From Pseudoscleropodium purum (lineage: Eukaryota > Streptophyta > Bryopsida > Hypnales > Brachytheciaceae), in contig OZ017799.1 in the NCBI GenBank assembly GCA_963969395.1, positions 11,906,501 to 11,970,500 on the forward strand: a stretch of DNA of 64,000 bases. The letters are read 5' to 3'. The first letter of the stretch is position 1, and each line of letters begins with the position of its first letter. A program made the position numbers and the translations under genes. The notes under the pieces were generated by a model, which saw nothing but the letters and a program-made list of their open reading frames with translations, had not been told where the DNA came from and made no database searches. This document shows, in pieces, positions 61,320 to 64,000 of this stretch.

Positions 61320-64000
61320 GGACTCTTGGTAGTCTATCTTCATAATTATACTTCTAGCATGTTTTTTATAGTAAAAAACACTTTTCTTCCTATAGTAATT
61401 GCTTTTCCAAAGTAATTGTGGATTTTACCTAATAGATCAATGTATTAATGTAAGAATTAATTTCCTATTCTAGCATTTGGAATGCAATTTTAGAAAAGTA
61501 GGATCAATCCTAGCTTACTAATTTTAGCCAATTTTGTCACATGTATTTTGTTTGGTAACAATCCTTCTCAGAATTCAAACTAAGTGTTTCTTCTTGTGTT
61601 CTACCTGTAATTGGAAACTGCTTATAATCCCTTTCTTAACGTTCCAACACTCATTTAGACTCTTTTAAGTAACCAAAAGAATCACTCATGATACTTTCAA
61701 GGTGTTTGGCAAATTAATCCTTATGGATAGGGTTTCTCCCTAATTATTCTCTAAATCCACTTTTCGAGCCTTTGAAGCTATAATTACCCATAAAAATGTG
61801 TGAAAAGTGAAAAAAAAAAAAAAAAAAACCCTGAGACCTAGGTGACATTCATGGGGCTTATATTATTGCTAAATAGAAGGAGTGGAGGAGCACATTAATG
61901 CAAAGGAGATGATGAAAAATACTCTAACTAAGTGGAGATCAACTAAATTACACTAAACCAAATTAGTGAGCCCCTAACCCTAACCTTGCTAATTTGAACT
62001 CCATGATGGAGGCACCATGTGAAAGCATCAATGACTTAGGATGCCAATGGGCTCCTAGATGAAAAAAAATTTGAAATTGGATGCTACTCATTGCTTAGAT
62101 GATTTGCTAGAATTGTGACATTGATTGGCTGCCTCACAAAGATTTTGCTTTAAATCCAAATTTTCAAGGCATTTCTACAATGTAGATTTAGCATAAGTTC
62201 AAAAAAGGTAGAAAACTTCTGCAATTTAGCCAACTTCAAGATCACTGGTGCACACTTAACAAAGTGAAATTAATGTTCTACTAGGTAGGACTTTGAGAGG
62301 TACTGAATCATTGTTCTACAAGAACAATTCTAAACTCTAGAAATTGTGATAGAGTATTGTGGTAAAATGCTTTATATGAGTTCATGCATGTTCATGTAGG
62401 CTTCTGGATAGTTGATTTACAGTGTCAGTTCATAAAATCTTGAAGTAGTTCTTTAAGCATGGCTTGAAGTTGCTTTTATAGAAGGAACAAAATATGCACA
62501 CTTAGAAGATGTTGACTGGGATTTTTTGTGTCTAATATAATGAACACAACCAATCAATAGTATGCCATAATACTTTGAGTCACCAAGAAGAAGCAACAAA
62601 AGGTTGAAGCTCTACAAAAGGAGACTAAAAAAATTGAGATGCAAGAGTGTACATTTGCACCGGAATTTCTTACTAAACCCAACAGGAGAAGCAAAGTAAC
62701 ATCACTTGTCCAAATGTGATTTTATCACTAGTTCAAATTTGCTAAAAATTCAAATTTAACATTGCAACATCACTATTTGTATCCAAGTATTGGCGGTAGA
62801 AGTTTTGAAAAATTTAAGACACATTTGTGCACACTAATAGTCATTAGAAGAGATAGGATTGGATCCCCAATAGTATTTGTATCACTTTGCTAACATTACT
62901 CCTAATATCAAGTGTGAAGACACCTTCAATTTCATTTTCATCACATCAGTTAGAATGGCGTCATATAAGAAACTAATTTTCTTTTGGCACTTTTTCAGAT
63001 GGTCATCCGGAATCTCATATCTATGTCTACTTTAGTTTTTTTAGAGCTTTGTGCATTCAAATGTAAACATGAGTAATATTCTCTAATTTATGTGTATGGG
63101 ATGCAATAGGAGAGCCATTATTGTAGAGAGAGGACAAAGTTAATCTTTTTGTTGATGAGATTACTTTTTCTTTTATGAACCCTAAGTCCTATAGTCATAT
63201 TTTGTCTTGCTAGACTCTACCCTATTATCCTCCTTCAACCTATTTACCATAACACAATCTAGCCGATAACAAGAACATCCTAGCCAACAATGAAAAAATG
63301 TTGGCTACTTGGATGCTTAAGTCTATTACTAGTCTTTGTCTTAACCTATTCAAAATCTTTATAAAGTCTTTGCTTAATTTTGGCATCTTCTCTGGGTTTT
63401 CTTATGTCAAATGTTGTGGGAACAATAACAATTAAATTTTGGCACTACTTTCAAATATTTTTATGGCATTATGGAACTACAAGGAAGGATTGGAAAAAGC
63501 TAGCAATTGTGATATGGTGTTTTGCAAATGCTTTGGCAACCTTTAGAGGAGGTCATGATGATTCCATTAGTATGGATGCTAGAATTTCTTAAAACTAGCT
63601 TCTTGTTATAATCTTTAGAATAAAGAAAAAGTTCTTGATTTTCCTTTGGGATCAAAGCTTTATTGTATCATTAGGAATATAAAATGTATGAAGATGCAAG
63701 TACTTGATTAGAGACTATGAATGTTATATATCTTAGTTTGAAGGGGGGGGGTTCTAATAGACTCTTGTGAGCCTAATAGTTGTCACTTGGGCCTCGGAAT
63801 TTTATTTTTTTTGCTTTCACTCATTTCTTATAGCCTTTTTTAGTTCAAAAGACTTAAAAAGTGTGTTAACATCTTATTAGTAGAAGTTCCTACAAATACG
63901 GTGTGTTATTTTCCAAATCTCCAAAAGTGCTATAAGCATTTCCATTCACAATTTCCAATGTCTAAATAGGTGTTTAGTATGTTGATTAGGAGTTTGAGAC
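61320..64000. other. Gene-free AT-rich stretch to the window end
   Basis: No convincing gene, RNA or structured repeat was seen. A poly-A run of about 19 lies near 61809-61827. The frame at 63380-63592 (70 codons) has no recognised motif. Confidence 0.45.

Overview
This window looks like AT-rich nuclear DNA of a land plant. Two intact-looking, intron-bearing plant genes sit in long gene-poor stretches filled with DNA transposons and MITEs. One gene encodes a two-RRM glycine-rich hnRNP-like protein. The other encodes a GalT-like ADP-glucose phosphorylase. CACTA, Stowaway, hAT and Mutator signatures, short GT-AG introns and a TC-rich 5' leader fit a plant. I cannot fix the clade; several transposase remnants resemble sequences I associate with non-angiosperm plants, but that is only an impression. 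I saw no LTR retrotransposon, tRNA, rRNA or CRISPR array.

Layout. 1-14.7 kb is repeat-rich: a CACTA-type MITE with ATA target duplication, a 731-bp MITE, a family of TTAA-flanked (piggyBac-like) MITEs, and a nested TTAA element. 14.7-19 kb holds the hnRNP-like gene and a GC-normal 3' region. 19.5-29 kb is AT-rich, with another TTAA MITE, a pair of 0.28-kb MITEs and a Stowaway MITE. 29.2-33.2 kb holds a possible small two-exon gene, a duplicated leader, and the four-exon ADP-glucose phosphorylase gene. 34-45.5 kb contains a 273-bp CGGAC-rich MITE, a TTAA MITE, a transposase relic and an unassigned GC-normal tract with simple repeats.

45.6-61.1 kb is the most interesting part. A 5.6-kb Mutator-like element has inverted ends and an 8-bp direct repeat at its edges. 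It carries a decayed MULE transposase (minus strand) and, divergently, a decayed reading frame with DNA-methyltransferase-like motifs. Next comes a ~3.9-kb hAT element whose BED/DUF659/dimerisation transposase is one continuous frame broken by three stop codons. About 2.8 kb further on, a 2.5-kb segment has the same kind of CGGAC-rich ends as the hAT element, but its cargo is a protein-kinase-like gene with one in-frame stop. The 273-bp MITE at 34.2 kb shares these ends, so I read all three as one transposon family whose members carry a transposase, a kinase, or nothing.

The two host genes are not functionally linked. Everything about mobility, cargo and current activity is inferred from sequence structure alone.
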